NCBI GenBank assembly: GCA_028278625.1
Contig: JANQDY010000097.1
Coordinates: forward strand, 1-8,129
Length of the DNA: 8,129 nucleotides
Direction: 5' to 3'
Origin: Thermodesulfobacteriota bacterium
GTDB lineage: Bacteria; Desulfobacterota; DSM-4660; Desulfatiglandales; Desulfatiglandaceae
Part shown: piece by piece, positions 1 through 6,552 of the stretch
Layout of the letters: each line of letters opens with the position of its first letter
How positions within the stretch are numbered: the stretch's first letter is position 1
Notes under the pieces: generated by a model
Told to the model about the DNA's origin: nothing
What the model saw: the letters and a program-made list of their open reading frames with translations, nothing else
The model's database searches: none
Program-made: the position numbers and the translations under genes

Positions 1-11
1 CATTTGTAAAC

Positions 12-30
12 GGGCGACCACAGGTCGCCC
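12..30. repeat. Small GC-rich palindromic repeat
   Basis: Two perfect 8-base arms, gggcgacc and ggtcgccc, flank the triplet aca. The element sits at the edge of AT-rich DNA. From memory, similar GGGCGACC-type palindromes are scattered through intergenic regions of deltaproteobacterial and other environmental genomes as REP-like repeats. The palindrome is seen directly; its multicopy nature is inferred. It could end or stabilise a transcript entering from the left. Confidence 0.6.
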
Positions 31-187
31 CTACGACGTGACCAAACAATTCGGCGCGGTTTTGGGTGCACACCGTAATAAAATATGCACCTTGCCGGCT
101 GTAATCGTACCCCTGTAATCGGTTACGTTTTCGTGTTGGATATTTGGATGTGTTTATCTTGGTACTTTTTTGTTCTGTTTGCATGTT

Positions 188-203
188 ACCGTCGATCGAC
201 GGT
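188..203. promoter_or_regulatory. Perfect 16-bp palindrome, possible protein-binding site
   Basis: The sequence accgtcgatcgacggt equals its own reverse complement over all 16 bases, in an otherwise AT-rich region. A dimeric DNA-binding protein could recognise such a site. No promoter or gene start beside it supports an operator role, so only the symmetry is certain. Confidence 0.3.
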
Positions 204-312
204 CAAGGAAATTTATCTCGGAATTGCGAGCTGATATTCAGATTTTTATTTACAACATGTTGTCGTTCGGACGGCCCTAAGAGCCTATCAGTCCCGTCGG
301 TTCAACCCGGAA

Positions 313-2574
313 TCATTGACTCCGCTTGAGAAGACGGGCGATCCTCACCAGGAACCGCTTGCTGGCGATGGGTTTTGTGAGATAATCATCGGCGCCTGCG
401 TCAAATCCTTCCAGCTCGTCTTCCTCCTCATCTTTGGCGGTCAGCATGATCACGGGAATCGAACGGGTGGATTCCTGGGACCTTAGTTCTTTTATGAGCA
501 TGACACCATCCATTTCAGGCATCATATAATCCGTCACAATGAGGTTGGGCCGCTCGGTGGAGGCCAGTTGAAGGGCTTCGACGCCATTTTTGGCTGAAAC
601 AACCAGGTAGTTTTCCGAGTTCAGCACATGGGTGATCAGTTCCAGTGCCAACGGGTCGTCGTCGACCACGAGAATCTTGGGCGGGGCCACTGCGCCGGTG
701 GCGGAAACCTCATCCGAAAAGACCCCCTTTCGAGGTAACGGGTCTTGCGGTCGGGCGTTTACAACGCCGGTGTGGGAACGCGGCGCCTCCGCCGCTTCAT
801 AGGGGGCCACGCGAAAAACCTCTTCAACGGTTGTCAACCCCTCCAGTGACTTTCTGAGCCCATCTGAAAACATCACCTCAAACCCTTCGGCCAGCGCAGC
901 CTGTTTGAGTGTTTCGCTTGACACCCGGTTGGAGATACGTTCCTTGAGAGCGGGACTCAGATGCAGCAATTCAAAGAGTCCCATCCGGCCGGAGTAACCC
1001 GTGTTGTGACAGGCTTTGCAACCGGTTCCTTTCCAGAAGGTCGGATCTTTCATGTCCCCCAGACGGGGTTTGATGATTTCAAGCTGTTCGGGTTGGAGCG
1101 TTTCAGGTGCCTTGCATTTCTCGCAGATCCTTCTGACCAACCGCTGGGCGATTACGGCGATCAACGTGGAAGAAATCTGAAAGGGATCGATTCCCAAATC
1201 CATGAGGCGCATAACGGCGGAAAGGGCATCATTGGTGTGAAGCGTCGAAAAGACCAGGTGCCCTGTCTGAGCGGCCTGAGTTGCAGTGATGGCGGTTTCC
1301 TGATCTCGGATCTCCCCAACCATGACGATATCCGGGTCCTGTCTCAGAATGGATCGAAGCCCTTTGGCAAAAGTAATGCCCGCTTTAGGGTTGATCTGCA
1401 CCTGATTGATGCCGACCATCTCATATTCAACGGGATCTTCCACCGTGACGATATTCACTTCCGGGGAGTTGAGTTCGTTCAGGCAGGCATAAAGGGTTGT
1501 GGACTTGCCTGATCCCGTGGGTCCGGTCACCAGAATGATCCCGTGGGACTGTCGAATGGTCACCAATAATTGCTTGAGGTCCTCGTCGGAAAAGCCGAGA
1601 TCCTCAGGTTTCAGTTGCGCCGCATCCGGACTGAGAATACGGATGGTTACCTTTTCTCCATAGGATGTGGGAAGTGCCGAAATCCTCAGATCATAAATCT
1701 TGCCACCGTATTTCACCTGAGCTTTGCCGTCTTGGGGTTTGCGCTTGATGGCAATGTCCATTTCGGACATGATTTTGATCCTGGATACCACCGCGGCGTG
1801 AATGTTGCGATAGTCCCGCATGAATTCCCGCATGACACCGTCCACGCGGTACCGCACCACAAGCGTTCCTTCCTGTTGTTCAATGTGGATATCGCTGGCC
1901 TTAAGCCTGATGGCCTCCACGAGAACGGCATTCACGAATTTTATGATGGGCGCTAAGACGCTGATGTCTTCCAGTTCTTTCAGGGACCGTTCTTCTTGCT
2001 TTTTATTCTGAACGAACTCGATTTGGCTTTCGTCCAGAACGAACTCGATTTGCTTTTCGTCTTGAAAGAACTCGATTTGCTTATCGTCTTGAATGAGATC
2101 GATGCCATGATAGTACTTGGAAATGGCCGATGCAACGTCGCCGGCCGGAACGGCGGCCCGGTCAATGGGCATCCGTGTCACGAACCGAAGATCTTCAAGT
2201 GCGTAAAGGTTCAGCGGATCGGCCATGGCAACGAGAAGACGGTTTCCTTTCTTTTTCAGGGGAATCACCATATGGGTTGCAGCCAGTTCGGCAGGAACAA
2301 GTGATATGACTTCGTCCGGAATGGTGGCCTTGTGAATCCTGCCGTAAGGTATTTTCAGGCGGACGGCCAGTGCTTTTGCAATGGCCACTTCGTCTGTCAC
2401 ACCCATATTCGTCAAAACCTGGCCCAGTCGCTGTTTGCTCGTCTTTTGGGTTTCCAGGGCTTGCTTCAGGGTTTCTTCGTCAAAAAGACCGATCTTGACC
2501 AAATACTCGCCCAACCGAGGTGATTTGTCGCGCAAACCCGCGCCTTTATCGGAGTTGTCTTTTGGCTCAATCAT
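313..2574 (-). CDS. GspE/PilB-type secretion or pilus ATPase with C-terminal receiver domain
   Basis: This is a 753-residue cytoplasmic motor ATPase of the type II secretion/type IV pilus assembly family. Numbering starts at the ATG at 2574. An MshEN/GspE N-terminal domain covers about 20-150. A repeat-bearing linker (about 161-196) follows, then the ATPase: an Asp box (ASDIHIE, about 226), Walker A GPTGSGKST (351-359), Walker B region DPDIVMVGEIRD (413-424), His box STLHTNDA (about 443) and a zinc-type tetracysteine (C484, C487, C519, C522). After a linker rich in Pro and Ala, a complete receiver domain covers about 633-752, with acidic residues in VVDDD, phosphoacceptor D682 (TDYMMPEMDG) and K734. 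Usual family members end near 570 residues, so the receiver domain is an addition. The ATG at 2574 has GGGCGG 8 bases upstream. An in-frame GTG at 2598 has no such site and lies in a palindrome. No pilin, secretin or inner-membrane platform gene is nearby, so pilus versus secretion cannot be decided. Confidence 0.95.
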   Translation of the reverse strand: MIEPKDNSDKGAGLRDKSPRLGEYLVKIGLFDEETLKQALETQKTSKQRLGQVLTNMGVTDEVAIAKALAVRLKIPYGRIHKATIPDEVISLVPAELAATHMVIPLKKKGNRLLVAMADPLNLYALEDLRFVTRMPIDRAAVPAGDVASAISKYYHGIDLIQDDKQIEFFQDEKQIEFVLDESQIEFVQNKKQEERSLKELEDISVLAPIIKFVNAVLVEAIRLKASDIHIEQQEGTLVVRYRVDGVMREFMRDYRNIHAAVVSRIKIMSEMDIAIKRKPQDGKAQVKYGGKIYDLRISALPTSYGEKVTIRILSPDAAQLKPEDLGFSDEDLKQLLVTIRQSHGIILVTGPTGSGKSTTLYACLNELNSPEVNIVTVEDPVEYEMVGINQVQINPKAGITFAKGLRSILRQDPDIVMVGEIRDQETAITATQAAQTGHLVFSTLHTNDALSAVMRLMDLGIDPFQISSTLIAVIAQRLVRRICEKCKAPETLQPEQLEIIKPRLGDMKDPTFWKGTGCKACHNTGYSGRMGLFELLHLSPALKERISNRVSSETLKQAALAEGFEVMFSDGLRKSLEGLTTVEEVFRVAPYEAAEAPRSHTGVVNARPQDPLPRKGVFSDEVSATGAVAPPKILVVDDDPLALELITHVLNSENYLVVSAKNGVEALQLASTERPNLIVTDYMMPEMDGVMLIKELRSQESTRSIPVIMLTAKDEEEDELEGFDAGADDYLTKPIASKRFLVRIARLLKRSQ
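2011..2091 (-). repeat. Three 27-bp in-frame tandem repeats in the ATPase linker
   Basis: Three consecutive 27-base units lie at 2011-2037, 2038-2064 and 2065-2091. The first two match at 23 of 27 bases and the last two at 25 of 27. Decayed partial copies flank both sides. Each unit encodes nine residues of the pattern D-[DE]-[KS]-Q-I-E-F-x-x: DDKQIEFFQ, DEKQIEFVL and DESQIEFVQ, followed by a degenerate NKKQEERSL. They sit between the MshEN domain and the ATPase core. Because the unit is a multiple of three, copy-number change would alter linker length without breaking the frame. Confidence 0.9.
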
Positions 2575-2595
2575 AAGGTGTTCCGCCCAAGCTCC

Positions 2596-2610
2596 CACGT
2601 ATCATACGTG
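2596..2610. promoter_or_regulatory. 15-bp palindrome upstream of the ATPase gene
   Basis: The arms cacgtat and atacgtg are perfect reverse complements around a single c. The site lies between the putative -10 box (2633-2638) and the preferred start codon (2574), where a repressor operator or leader structure could act. It also covers the alternative GTG codon at 2598, which weakens that codon as the true start. Symmetry is observed; function is inferred. Confidence 0.4.
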
Positions 2611-2632
2611 CTGATGACTTTCAGATAGATTA

Positions 2633-2661
2633 AATATCCATCATCTTTTAGTGAATTTCAA
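2633..2661 (-). promoter_or_regulatory. Putative sigma70-type promoter for the ATPase gene
   Basis: Read on the minus strand, TTGAAA (2661-2656) is separated by 17 bases from GATATT (2638-2633). The -35 matches five of six consensus bases and the -10 four of six. Transcription would start near 2626, leaving a leader of about 50 bases that includes the palindrome at 2596-2610. AT-rich DNA gives such matches by chance, so this is tentative. Confidence 0.35.
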
Positions 2662-2746
2662 CACAAATACTCTCCTGGGGCCACTTTAATGTCACGGAGC
2701 GCATTGCCGGGACCGGACGCGGCGGCCAAGGTGACCGATTCAGTGA

Positions 2747-2794
2747 CGGAAGGGCTTCTCGCCGCCGGGTTCCCGGACGGTCAGCTTCCGTTTT
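2747..2794 (+). terminator. Hairpin with short T-run between convergently read regions
   Basis: The arms cggaag (2747-2752) and cttccg (2785-2790) enclose an inner inverted repeat ccggg/cccgg (2765-2769 and 2772-2776), and tttt follows at 2791-2794. The T-run orients it for rightward transcription, yet no solid rightward gene lies just before it. For the leftward cytochrome gene that stops at 2810, the hairpin falls about 20 bases past the stop, where it could act as a 3' stabiliser, but no T-run follows in that direction. The role is uncertain. Confidence 0.3.
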
Positions 2795-2809
2795 ATCAGT
2801 CCTTTTGGT

Positions 2810-4315
2810 TCAGTTGGAAATTTCGTACTGATTGAACATGGCGTCAAGCCACAGAAAACTGCCGTCAACGCCGCCCGCCTGGTGACAGTTCATGCAACTG
2901 TCCCCACTGTACTGAATCCCCTCACCGTCCGTCTGGACGATCAAGGTCTCCATGGTGGTATTGCGCAGGGGTTCGGGAATCTGTTCATAGCAGGGCTCTC
3001 CCGGTGGGGGTGGTTCCACCCCCCACGGTCCGTTGGGATTGCACGGCCGCCGCCATGCCGCCGGACGCTCCCCCCGGGGTTTGGCCCACTGGGCCCCCAC
3101 CAGCAGGAAGTACCGGAACGGTGATCCCGCGTCCGCGTAAGCTTTCCTGAACCGGTCATTGATCTCCCGGTTCCCCTGGATGGGTACCAGACGCGTCACC
3201 TGGTTGCTGGCGGGGTCGGTCGGGACCGGGTAGGGGATCAGGTTCGGGCAGCAGTCGTATTCCGTATCCGAGACGGCCGTCTGCCCGGGACAGTCAGCCG
3301 GCTCGTTTTCCGCACAGGTGAGGGAGAAAAGACTGTAATCGCGTCCGTCTCCATTGGTCCCGGCCGGGGGCACGTTGTCTTCGTGTTCAAAGGTCATCCA
3401 GACCCATTTGGGGGAGGTACCCACCTTGCGCGCGATGTGCAGGCCGATGAGTCCCATGGTGGTGGTTTCGCAACTCCCATCAGAAGCGTCATAGATGACC
3501 GTCTCCTGGGTAAAATACCGGCTTTCGTCATCCGCAGACGTCATGATCCGCCAGGATGCCTTGATCTCGATGGCACCGGCGCCGGAAGCCCCGGTCCCGT
3601 TGGTTGGAAAATCAATGGCCCGGGTCCCTACCAGTGGTCCGGCGTAGTCATAGGCGCCGGTTGCCGCCAACCCGTTGTCGCGGATGTAATCGAAAACATC
3701 CCGGTTGAAGGTGATCTCGTACCACACGGTGTTCCCCTGTTGATCCGTTAACACGGTGTTCGGAAGACCCGCCTGAAAATCCTCGTAAACCAGTTTTTGG
3801 AGATCCGGGGGCCCAGCGACTTTTGCGGGCCCTGAGGCGTTGTCCGCCAGTTCCCCGCAGGTGCCGGCAGGTGCCGGATCATCAAAGGAGACATTCGCCG
3901 GGTTCCAATCGGAATCCGTCGCCTGGAAGAGTTCGTAGGGGGCTTTGAATGTTTCCCATACCCGGTTGGACGTCCAGTCATCGGCGACCCTCGGATTTTC
4001 CAAAGGGGTGCCCCGGCACAGGGAAGTGGCCGGCCAGTTGAGGGCCACAAAGGTTTCCCAGGCAAAGCGGTCCACCAAGCGCCGGGCCGTGTCCATGTCC
4101 AGGTCCGAGGGATCAACGGACATGTCGGGCGGAATCCCCCAGCCCAGCACCACCGGATCATCACCCAGCCCCGTTGGGGCGGAAAGGGGAACCGCGCCGC
4201 AGGTGACATTTCCCGAGGAGGCGCCGTCGTTGCCGCACCCCGCCATCATGACCCCCGCAAGCATCAGCAGGAGAATCCGGACACCGCATGATACCAGGTT
4301 TCGTCGCTTTTTCAT
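2810..4315 (-). CDS. Secreted lipoprotein with one c-type heme motif, function unknown
   Basis: This encodes 501 residues. A lipoprotein signal peptide (basic MKKRR, hydrophobic 11-25, lipobox MAGC with lipidated C27) predicts export and membrane anchoring. A single heme c motif, CMNCH (474-478), lies only 23 residues from the end. Conserved-looking segments include FAWETFVALNWP (84-95), GLIGLHIARK (about 288-297) and WVWMTFEHEDN (304-314). From memory these occur in a widespread uncharacterised group of secreted proteobacterial proteins, unverified here. At least ten further cysteines suggest disulfides. The start at 4315 is chosen because GAGGAGG lies 5 bases upstream; an in-frame start at 4351 would give an unneeded N-terminal extension. 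The gene overlaps the upstream P460-like gene by four bases (ATGA), a sign of translational coupling. A redox role with that protein is inferred; the substrate is unknown. Confidence 0.9.
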   Translation of the reverse strand: MKKRRNLVSCGVRILLLMLAGVMMAGCGNDGASSGNVTCGAVPLSAPTGLGDDPVVLGWGIPPDMSVDPSDLDMDTARRLVDRFAWETFVALNWPATSLCRGTPLENPRVADDWTSNRVWETFKAPYELFQATDSDWNPANVSFDDPAPAGTCGELADNASGPAKVAGPPDLQKLVYEDFQAGLPNTVLTDQQGNTVWYEITFNRDVFDYIRDNGLAATGAYDYAGPLVGTRAIDFPTNGTGASGAGAIEIKASWRIMTSADDESRYFTQETVIYDASDGSCETTTMGLIGLHIARKVGTSPKWVWMTFEHEDNVPPAGTNGDGRDYSLFSLTCAENEPADCPGQTAVSDTEYDCCPNLIPYPVPTDPASNQVTRLVPIQGNREINDRFRKAYADAGSPFRYFLLVGAQWAKPRGERPAAWRRPCNPNGPWGVEPPPPGEPCYEQIPEPLRNTTMETLIVQTDGEGIQYSGDSCMNCHQAGGVDGSFLWLDAMFNQYEISN

Positions 4316-5034
4316 GGGTACCTCCTCGTAGAATAGAGTTTCCAGATCCAATCGCCTCCGGCGGATGCCGAGGAATGACAGTTAAAGCAGCCCTCCTCCT
4401 TGCCGTATTTGACGAGCTGCCCCTCCAAGATGGCGGTCCCGTAATCTTCATAGGCGATTTCCAGGGAGAACCAGTCGCCGCCCAGGCAGTAATCCAGGAC
4501 GGTAATCGAATCATCCGGGCAATAACCGTTCATTTTGGCATAGACATACGCCACGCCCGGGGATGATGCCGGTTTGGAATAGTCATCATCACTGGGGAGA
4601 TATCCGGATTTATAGATGACCGTCCCGTCGGGGAAATCGGCGGGGCCGCTGGAGGGGTCGGAGAAGGTCACCCAGTCGTCATAGGCATCGGGCAGAATGC
4701 GGGTCTCTATGAAACGGTCGTGAAAGAAGTTGCGGTTTAACTGGAGTTCACCTCCGGGAGCCACGGGCCAGTTGGTCAAGGGGGCCTGGTTGCGAACGTA
4801 GCATTCAACAGTCTGGGCGCAGGTGCAATCGTCATCTTCGCACTCCTCGGCCGTCGGAAGGCCGGTGATCCCGGAACAGTCATCCAGGACCGTACAGTCA
4901 TCATCCGCATCGACCAAAGCCCCGGCCCCGCCCAAAAGGATGAAAAGCGCGAAAGCCATGCACAGCATCCGGAGCGACAGACGGATCCCTCTTCCCCGGT
5001 GTCGATCCTTCATAACAGCACGTTCTTCTTGCAT
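4312..5034 (-). CDS. Secreted cytochrome P460-like monoheme protein
   Basis: This encodes 240 residues. A basic N-terminus and hydrophobic stretch (about 21-40) form a signal peptide ending near AGALVDA, so the mature protein is periplasmic. The mature N-terminus is acidic and cysteine-rich (C47, C53, C65, C70, C72, C78). The rest resembles the cytochrome P460 fold: FPDGTVIYK (134-142), VYAKMNGY (164-171), GDWFSLEI (186-193), and a C-terminal heme motif CFNCH (216-220) followed by GGDWIW. P460 proteins bind an unusual c-heme and some oxidise hydroxylamine or bind NO; whether this one does is unknown. Two adjacent ATGs occur. The second (5034) has AAGGAGG 7 bases away and is preferred; the first (5037) is only 4 away. 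This is the first gene of a two-gene unit, coupled by an ATGA overlap to the heme lipoprotein downstream. Family assignment is by motif pattern only. Confidence 0.85.
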   Translation of the reverse strand: MQEERAVMKDRHRGRGIRLSLRMLCMAFALFILLGGAGALVDADDDCTVLDDCSGITGLPTAEECEDDDCTCAQTVECYVRNQAPLTNWPVAPGGELQLNRNFFHDRFIETRILPDAYDDWVTFSDPSSGPADFPDGTVIYKSGYLPSDDDYSKPASSPGVAYVYAKMNGYCPDDSITVLDYCLGGDWFSLEIAYEDYGTAILEGQLVKYGKEEGCFNCHSSASAGGDWIWKLYSTRRYP

Positions 5035-5049
5035 CATTGATCCTCCTTT

Positions 5050-5100
5050 CGCTCGCTTTTTGCGGTGAATGATACCACAATGGCCCCTCAAAGGCGAGCG
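5050..5100 (-). promoter_or_regulatory. Leader hairpin next to the cytochrome ribosome binding site
   Basis: On the minus strand, CGCTCGC (5100-5094) pairs perfectly with GCGAGCG (5056-5050). Inside, TTTG can pair with CAAA and GTGGT with ACCGC, allowing one wobble. The hairpin ends directly before AAAGGAGG, the ribosome binding site of the P460-like gene, so folding could affect translation or message stability. No convincing promoter box for the leftward pair was found in 5101-5200. Confidence 0.35.
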
Positions 5101-5144
5101 TTCATACAATATCAACACCAAACATGAAGGTACGCCCTTTTTAC

Positions 5145-5173
5145 TTGACCCAGAAGCCGGTTTTTCCTATGAT
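5145..5173 (+). promoter_or_regulatory. Putative sigma70 promoter for the phosphatase operon
   Basis: TTGACC (5145-5150) and TATGAT (5168-5173) are separated by exactly 17 bases, and each hexamer matches five of six consensus positions. Transcription would start near 5180, giving a leader of about 95 bases before the ATG at 5274. This is the best promoter match in the window. It lies in the divergent region shared with the leftward cytochrome pair. Confidence 0.6.
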
Positions 5174-5273
5174 CATCACTTAAAAAAGCAATGAAAAGCA
5201 ACCTCTTATCACAAAACGGATTGTCAAAAAGGCTTAGACTTTCCCCTTGTGTTGACCGTACTTCGGAGACCCC

Positions 5274-6506
5274 ATGAAAGACCTCTCTGAATCTACCATA
5301 CTGATTGTGGATGACACGGAAACGAATATTGATGTTCTCATTGCGACCCTTGGCAAGGATTACAGGTTCAAGGTGGCAAAGGATGGCCGGCGTGCCCTCA
5401 AGATCATCAGCGAAGATCCTCCGGATCTGATCCTGCTGGACATCATGATGCCCGTCATGAACGGCTACCAGGTGCTCGAGCAATTGAAGCAGAATCCTAA
5501 GCTCAGGCAACTTCCCGTCATTATGATATCCGCCATAGACGAAATGGAAAGCGTTATCAAGTGCATTGAGATGGGGGCCGAGGACTATCTCTCCAAACCC
5601 TTCGATGCCGTGCTTTTGAAGGCCCGCATCGGAGCGGCCCTCGAAAAAAAAATGCTGCGGGACAAAGAGCGCCTCTATGCAAGGCGTCTGGAGCGTGATC
5701 TGGAAATCGGACGTGAGATTCAATCCAGCTTTTTGCCCACATCACTGCCTCAAATGGACGGCTGGGAAATTGCCGCCCACTTTAAAGCGGCCCGAAAGGT
5801 CTCGGGCGACTTCTATGACGCATTTCCCCTGGCGGATGGTTCAGGGCTCAGTATTGTGGTCACCGACGTATGCGGAAAGGGCGTGGGAGCAGCGCTTTTC
5901 ACGGGGATATTCCGCACCCTGATTCGGGCCCTGTCCGATCTTTATTACCGGCCGGGTTCAAAAGGGTCTTTGGGCAAGAAACGTGAGCGCGGTCCGCAGA
6001 CACGAGGAGCACCGAAACAGAGCGACAACGACCATACGGACACTTTAGAGGCAACCATTTTACATATCAACAATTACGTTGCCTTAACCCACGGTGAGAC
6101 GGACATGTTTGCCACTCTTTTTTGGGGCATCATAGACGCCTCATATGGGACCCTGTCTTACCTGAACTGCGGACACGAAGAGGTCATCGTGGCCGGACCC
6201 AAGGGGATCAAAAGGATCCTTGAACCGACCGGCCCGGCAGTGGGGATGCTCCCTGAAATGGGTTTCAAAGCAGAATGCATCGATATCGACCCTGGCGACG
6301 TTGTCGTGATATTGACCGACGGTATCACCGAAGCAAGGAACGCGGATGGCCAATTGTACGGTTCCGAAAACCTGAAAAAGGCCCTGGGCATGGGGGATTT
6401 GTCGGCCCGGCAACTGCTGGACCGGATTACAACCAGCCTTGCCGCACACACCGAAGGAGCGGAGCAGTCCGATGATATCACCCTAATGGTCATCCACCGG
6501 CGCTGA
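5274..6506 (+). CDS. Response regulator with PP2C-type (RsbU/SpoIIE) serine phosphatase output
   Basis: This is a 410-residue cytoplasmic signalling protein. A receiver domain (about 8-122) has acidic residues D13 and D14, phosphoacceptor D56 (LLDIMMP) and K108. A helical linker (about 123-150) leads to a SpoIIE/RsbU-type PP2C phosphatase (about 150-410). The metal-binding aspartates of that family are present at D179 (GDFYD), D198 (TDVCGKG), D349 (LTDGITEA) and D400/D401 (SDDITL), so it should be active. A charged low-complexity insert (about 226-258) interrupts the phosphatase domain. Such proteins usually dephosphorylate an anti-sigma-factor antagonist (STAS protein) to control a sigma factor, biofilm formation or secretion; no such partner or histidine kinase is in this window. 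GGAG lies 5 bases before the ATG. A run of nine A bases (5644-5652) lies at the start of the linker. It is probably the first gene of an operon with the next two. Confidence 0.95.
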   Translation: MKDLSESTILIVDDTETNIDVLIATLGKDYRFKVAKDGRRALKIISEDPPDLILLDIMMPVMNGYQVLEQLKQNPKLRQLPVIMISAIDEMESVIKCIEMGAEDYLSKPFDAVLLKARIGAALEKKMLRDKERLYARRLERDLEIGREIQSSFLPTSLPQMDGWEIAAHFKAARKVSGDFYDAFPLADGSGLSIVVTDVCGKGVGAALFTGIFRTLIRALSDLYYRPGSKGSLGKKRERGPQTRGAPKQSDNDHTDTLEATILHINNYVALTHGETDMFATLFWGIIDASYGTLSYLNCGHEEVIVAGPKGIKRILEPTGPAVGMLPEMGFKAECIDIDPGDVVVILTDGITEARNADGQLYGSENLKKALGMGDLSARQLLDRITTSLAAHTEGAEQSDDITLMVIHRR

Positions 6507-6508
6507 CG

Positions 6509-6540
6509 CCCGGTCAAGCCTGCTCCGGGGGTTTCTATTT
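6509..6540 (+). terminator. Weak hairpin between phosphatase and thioesterase genes
   Basis: The arms cccgg (6509-6513) and ccggg (6525-6529) flank an 11-base loop, and a T-rich tract (tttctatttt) follows. It starts three bases past the phosphatase stop codon. It could act as a partial terminator lowering expression of the two downstream genes. The short stem and close gene spacing suggest read-through is common. Confidence 0.35.
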
Positions 6541-6552
6541 TAAGGAGACGTT

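Larger units (their letters stand above)
1..312. other. AT-rich noncoding region with palindromes
   Basis: This is the space downstream of the leftward ATPase gene. It opens with a GC-rich palindromic repeat (12-30), then becomes AT-rich. It contains a perfect 16-bp palindrome at 188-203, a 12-bp palindrome at 252-263 (acaacatgttgt) and a short direct repeat of ctgtaatcg near 100-120. I see no convincing gene. A 61-codon open frame at 144-329 lacks a good ribosome binding site and runs into the ATPase gene. No hairpin with a T-run is evident as a terminator for the leftward gene. Confidence 0.6.

Noticed and set aside
240..312. Hairpin past the ATPase stop as an intrinsic terminator
   Set aside because: The gacgg/ccgtc pairing is weak, and no T-run follows in the leftward direction.
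144..329. 61-codon rightward open frame at the left end
   Set aside because: No clear ribosome binding site, AT-rich composition, no recognisable domain, and it runs into the end of the well-supported ATPase gene.
961..1512. Rightward 183-codon open frame antisense to the ATPase gene
   Set aside because: It lies wholly opposite the conserved ATPase core (Walker and His boxes) and has no family motifs; it is a by-product of that gene's codon use.
5112..5723. Leftward 203-codon open frame across the divergent spacer and phosphatase gene
   Set aside because: It is antisense to the receiver domain with intact catalytic residues and overlaps the rightward promoter; no motif supports it.
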